The position numbers were made by a program, and so were the translations under genes. Positions 13,540 through 14,996 of a DNA stretch of 14,996 bases are shown here, in pieces. The stretch's first letter is position 1, and each line of letters begins with the position of its first letter. The DNA is taken from positions 1 to 14,996 of the forward strand of contig JAJPXI010000096.1 of assembly GCA_021205585.1 (NCBI GenBank). The letters run 5' to 3'. This stretch comes from Oscillospiraceae bacterium (GTDB lineage: Bacteria; Bacillota; Clostridia; Oscillospirales; Oscillospiraceae). The notes under the pieces are model-generated. The model saw nothing but the letters and a program-made list of their open reading frames with translations. It had not been told where the DNA came from and made no database searches.

Positions 13540-14673
13540 TTACTCTTCATAGATCTGGTCGAACAGACCCCCGTCTGTAAAGTGGGTCGCCAGAGCTTCC
13601 GCCCATCCGCCAAAGTGGTCAATATCGGTCAGCTCTACCGTATCGATAATCCACTTGCCATCCTCCGGAATTTCGGTGATGGTGGTGCTGTCGGTGTCCA
13701 GGACATACTCGTTGTAGACCGACTCGGTGCTGGGCCGGTAGTAGTTTTGAGCCTCCAGTTCCTGGGCCTCGTCAGAGTACAGGTAGTTCAGATAGGCCTC
13801 AGCCACGTCGCGGGTGCCGCGGCTGTCCACCACTTCGTCCACAATGGCCACGGTGGGCTGGCAAAGGATGGACACAGAGGGGACCACAATCTCATACTCT
13901 CCCGGGTACTCCTCCAGAGCAAGGAAAGCCTCGTTCTCCCAGGCAATCAACACGTCACCCTGACCGTTTTCCGTAAAGGATGTAGTAGCTCCTCGAGCGC
14001 CGGAATCCAGCACCACTACGTTGGAGTAAATTGTGGCCATGTTCTCCAGAATTTCGTCCTCATCCAATCCCTGCTGCTCAAAGTAATACCACGCGGCCAG
14101 GTAGTTCCAACGGGCGCCGCCGGAGGTCTTGGGATTGGGGGTGATGATACCCACATCCTCATCCAACAGGTTGTCCCAGTCCTGAATGTCCTTGGGGTTG
14201 CCGCTGCGCACCAGGAAGACGATGGTGGAGGTGTAGGGGGAGCTGTCCAGAGGGAACTCGTCCACAAAGCCGTCCTCAATCAGCCCTGCGTCGGCTACCG
14301 ACTGCACGTCGCCCTCCAGGGCCAGGGTCACCACGTCGGCCTCCAGGCCGTTGGCTACCTGGAGCGCCTGGCTGCCGGAGCCGCCGTGAGACTGGACGAT
14401 GGTGACTTCTTGCCCGGTCTCCTCCAGCCAGTAGGCGGAGAACAGCTCATTATAGGCCGCATAAAGCTCCCGGGTGGGGTCATAGGAGACATTGGTGATC
14501 TCCACAGGATCCAGGCTCCCGGACGAGGAATCTGAGGTGTCAGTTGTTTCGCTCCCGCTGGAGCTTGAGGAAGCGCTTCCGCTGTCATCATCGGAGCCGG
14601 ACGAGCAGGCCGCCAGCAGGGATGCGGTCAGGGATAGGGACAAAAGCAACGCGATTAATTTTTTGAATTTCAT
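13540..14673 (-). CDS. sbp: Sulfate-binding lipoprotein of ABC transporter
   Basis: A 377-residue extracytoplasmic lipoprotein. The signal MKFKKLIALLLSLSLTASLL ends in the lipobox LLAAC with C23, followed by a Ser/Asp-rich linker to about residue 53. The mature part has the sulfate-binding family motifs VSYDPTRELY, QSHGGSGSQA, GLEADVVTLAL, NPKTSGGARWNYLAAW and LIAWENEA. These match Sbp/CysP. The ATG at 14673 has AAAGG about ten bases upstream. It is the first full-length gene of the operon and follows the Cys-rich leader frame by 112 bases. Sulfate is the likeliest ligand given cysDN; thiosulfate cannot be excluded. Confidence 0.95.
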   Translation of the reverse strand: MKFKKLIALLLSLSLTASLLAACSSGSDDDSGSASSSSSGSETTDTSDSSSGSLDPVEITNVSYDPTRELYAAYNELFSAYWLEETGQEVTIVQSHGGSGSQALQVANGLEADVVTLALEGDVQSVADAGLIEDGFVDEFPLDSSPYTSTIVFLVRSGNPKDIQDWDNLLDEDVGIITPNPKTSGGARWNYLAAWYYFEQQGLDEDEILENMATIYSNVVVLDSGARGATTSFTENGQGDVLIAWENEAFLALEEYPGEYEIVVPSVSILCQPTVAIVDEVVDSRGTRDVAEAYLNYLYSDEAQELEAQNYYRPSTESVYNEYVLDTDSTTITEIPEDGKWIIDTVELTDIDHFGGWAEALATHFTDGGLFDQIYEE

Positions 14674-14694
14674 GGTATGTCTGCCTTTCTGTTG

Positions 14695-14736
14695 AGGGGC
14701 GCTTTGGTTTCTGCGGGAGATACCGCAGGCGCTCCT
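14695..14736 (-). promoter_or_regulatory. Two-part stem-loop in the sbp leader
   Basis: The inner stem CTGCGG/CCGCAG (14711-14716 with 14723-14728) is perfect. The outer stem pairs 14695-14702 with 14729-14736; in the minus-strand RNA this is AGGAGCGC with GCGCCCCU, eight positions with one A-C mismatch. It ends 21 bases before the sbp start and before its ribosome binding site. No U-tract follows, so any attenuation would act through Rho, pausing, or translation and not through a classical terminator. Confidence 0.5.
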
Positions 14737-14764
14737 TCATTATTATGTAATCAATCAGAATTTC

Positions 14765-14793
14765 GTCGCTGGAGAGGTTCTTCTGTCAGCAAC
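14765..14793 (-). promoter_or_regulatory. RNA stem overlapping last Cys codon and stop of the leader frame
   Basis: GUUGCUG (14793-14787), covering the end of the Cys codon pair and part of the stop, can pair with CAGCGAC (14771-14765) over seven base pairs including one G-U. A ribosome waiting at the Cys codons or at the stop would prevent it, which gives a simple link between leader translation and downstream RNA folding. Predicted by eye only. Confidence 0.4.
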
Positions 14794-14839
14794 ATCGGCG
14801 GCAGCACATTCGCACCATGATGTGGTAGCTTGGCTTCAT
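14786..14839 (-). CDS. Cys-rich leader peptide upstream of sbp (17 aa)
   Basis: The frame reads MKPSYHIMVRMCCRRCC then TGA. Four of 17 residues are cysteine, in two adjacent pairs just before the stop, and three more are methionine. Its ribosome binding site AAGGAGG with 8-base spacing is the best in the window. It lies about 43 bases downstream of the predicted start of transcription and ahead of the sulfate operon, with stems following. The arrangement matches amino-acid-sensing leader peptides. Cys-rich leader frames controlling sulfur genes through cysteine-dependent attenuation are known in mycobacteria, but this peptide shares no visible sequence with those beyond the Cys run. Alternative: a small metal- or redox-binding peptide using CC-x2-CC. 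No conservation data were available. Confidence 0.72.
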   Translation of the reverse strand: MKPSYHIMVRMCCRRCC

Positions 14840-14847
14840 TGTACGAT

Positions 14848-14854
14848 CCTCCTT
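14848..14854 (-). promoter_or_regulatory. Ribosome binding site of the leader peptide
   Basis: AAGGAGG with an 8-base spacer (ATCGTACA) to the ATG. Being near-perfect, it argues that the 17-codon frame is really translated and often. Confidence 0.8.
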
Positions 14855-14858
14855 GTAT

Positions 14859-14883
14859 TAAACATACCTTTCCCGTATGTTTA
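14859..14883 (-). promoter_or_regulatory. Perfect 9-bp inverted repeat at the predicted transcription start
   Basis: TAAACATAC, a 7-base spacer and GTATGTTTA form an exact inverted repeat immediately downstream of the -10 box. As DNA it is well placed for a repressor operator covering +1. As RNA it would make a hairpin at the extreme 5' end, which can stabilise mRNA. It differs from the CymR box as I know it, so the regulator is unknown. Confidence 0.6.
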
Positions 14884-14888
14884 TAGGT

Positions 14889-14917
14889 ATTTTAGCAAAG
14901 AGACAGGTGGATGTCAA
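14889..14917 (-). promoter_or_regulatory. Near-consensus sigma-70 promoter of the sulfate operon
   Basis: On the minus strand TTGACA (14917-14912), a 17-base spacer and TAAAAT (14894-14889). Predicted start of transcription is an A near 14882, giving a leader of about 210 bases before sbp that holds the inverted repeat, the leader peptide and the stems. A promoter this strong implies that control is mostly by repression or attenuation. Confidence 0.82.
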
Positions 14918-14996
14918 TAGGGGAGCGTGCCTTTCAAACTCCCTCCCAATATTTCAAAGTAATTCATACATCCTCCTGCGTTAAAGAGGCTCATCA

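Noticed and set aside
14914..14967. 17-codon minus-strand frame starting MNYFEILGG with AGGAGG upstream
   Set aside because: Spacing to the ATG is only about four bases, the stop lies inside the -35 box of the sulfate promoter, and the content is unremarkable. It may be translated from an upstream transcript but there is no support.

Overview
The window is a compact, mostly minus-strand segment that looks like a chromosome of a gut-type anaerobic Firmicute (Clostridia, perhaps Oscillospiraceae). That guess rests on the GC-rich coding sequence with AT-rich promoters, strong AGGAGG ribosome binding sites, an APS-reductase-type assimilation route, and lipoprotein signals. It is an inference, not a lineage assignment.

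Main unit (about 14917 down to 4023, minus strand): a ten-gene sulfate uptake and activation operon. In transcription order it holds a sulfate-binding lipoprotein (sbp), two permeases (cysT, cysW), the ATPase (cysA), an AprA-like flavoprotein and AprB-like ferredoxin (APS reductase), cysD and cysN (ATP sulfurylase), a receiver/AraC-type regulator, and a thioredoxin-reductase-like flavoprotein. Together they import sulfate, activate it to APS, and reduce APS to sulfite without PAPS. No cysH, no working cysC and no sulfite reductase lie in the window. CysN carries at its C-terminus what looks like a decayed APS kinase domain, which fits a PAPS-independent route.

Control region (14695-14917): a near-consensus sigma-70 promoter is followed at once by a perfect 9-bp inverted repeat over the predicted start of transcription. 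Next comes an excellent ribosome binding site and a 17-codon open frame, MKPSYHIMVRMCCRRCC, ending in two pairs of Cys codons. Further RNA stems lie between it and sbp. This looks like a cysteine-sensing leader peptide for the operon and is the strongest candidate for an undescribed regulatory system here. Two more strong hairpins (sbp-cysT and aprB-cysD) appear to divide the operon into expression segments.

Second unit (about 3986 down to 451, minus strand): its own promoter and a leader hairpin, then a nitrilase-family gene interrupted by an in-frame amber codon, tcdA (tRNA t6A dehydratase), a DUF2318 lipoprotein, and a three-part HMA / DsbD-like membrane / cupredoxin-like protein. The last two suggest handling of copper or another metal outside the cytoplasm.

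Left edge (1-450): a remnant of a DDE transposase on the plus strand, then a stretch without a convincing gene.
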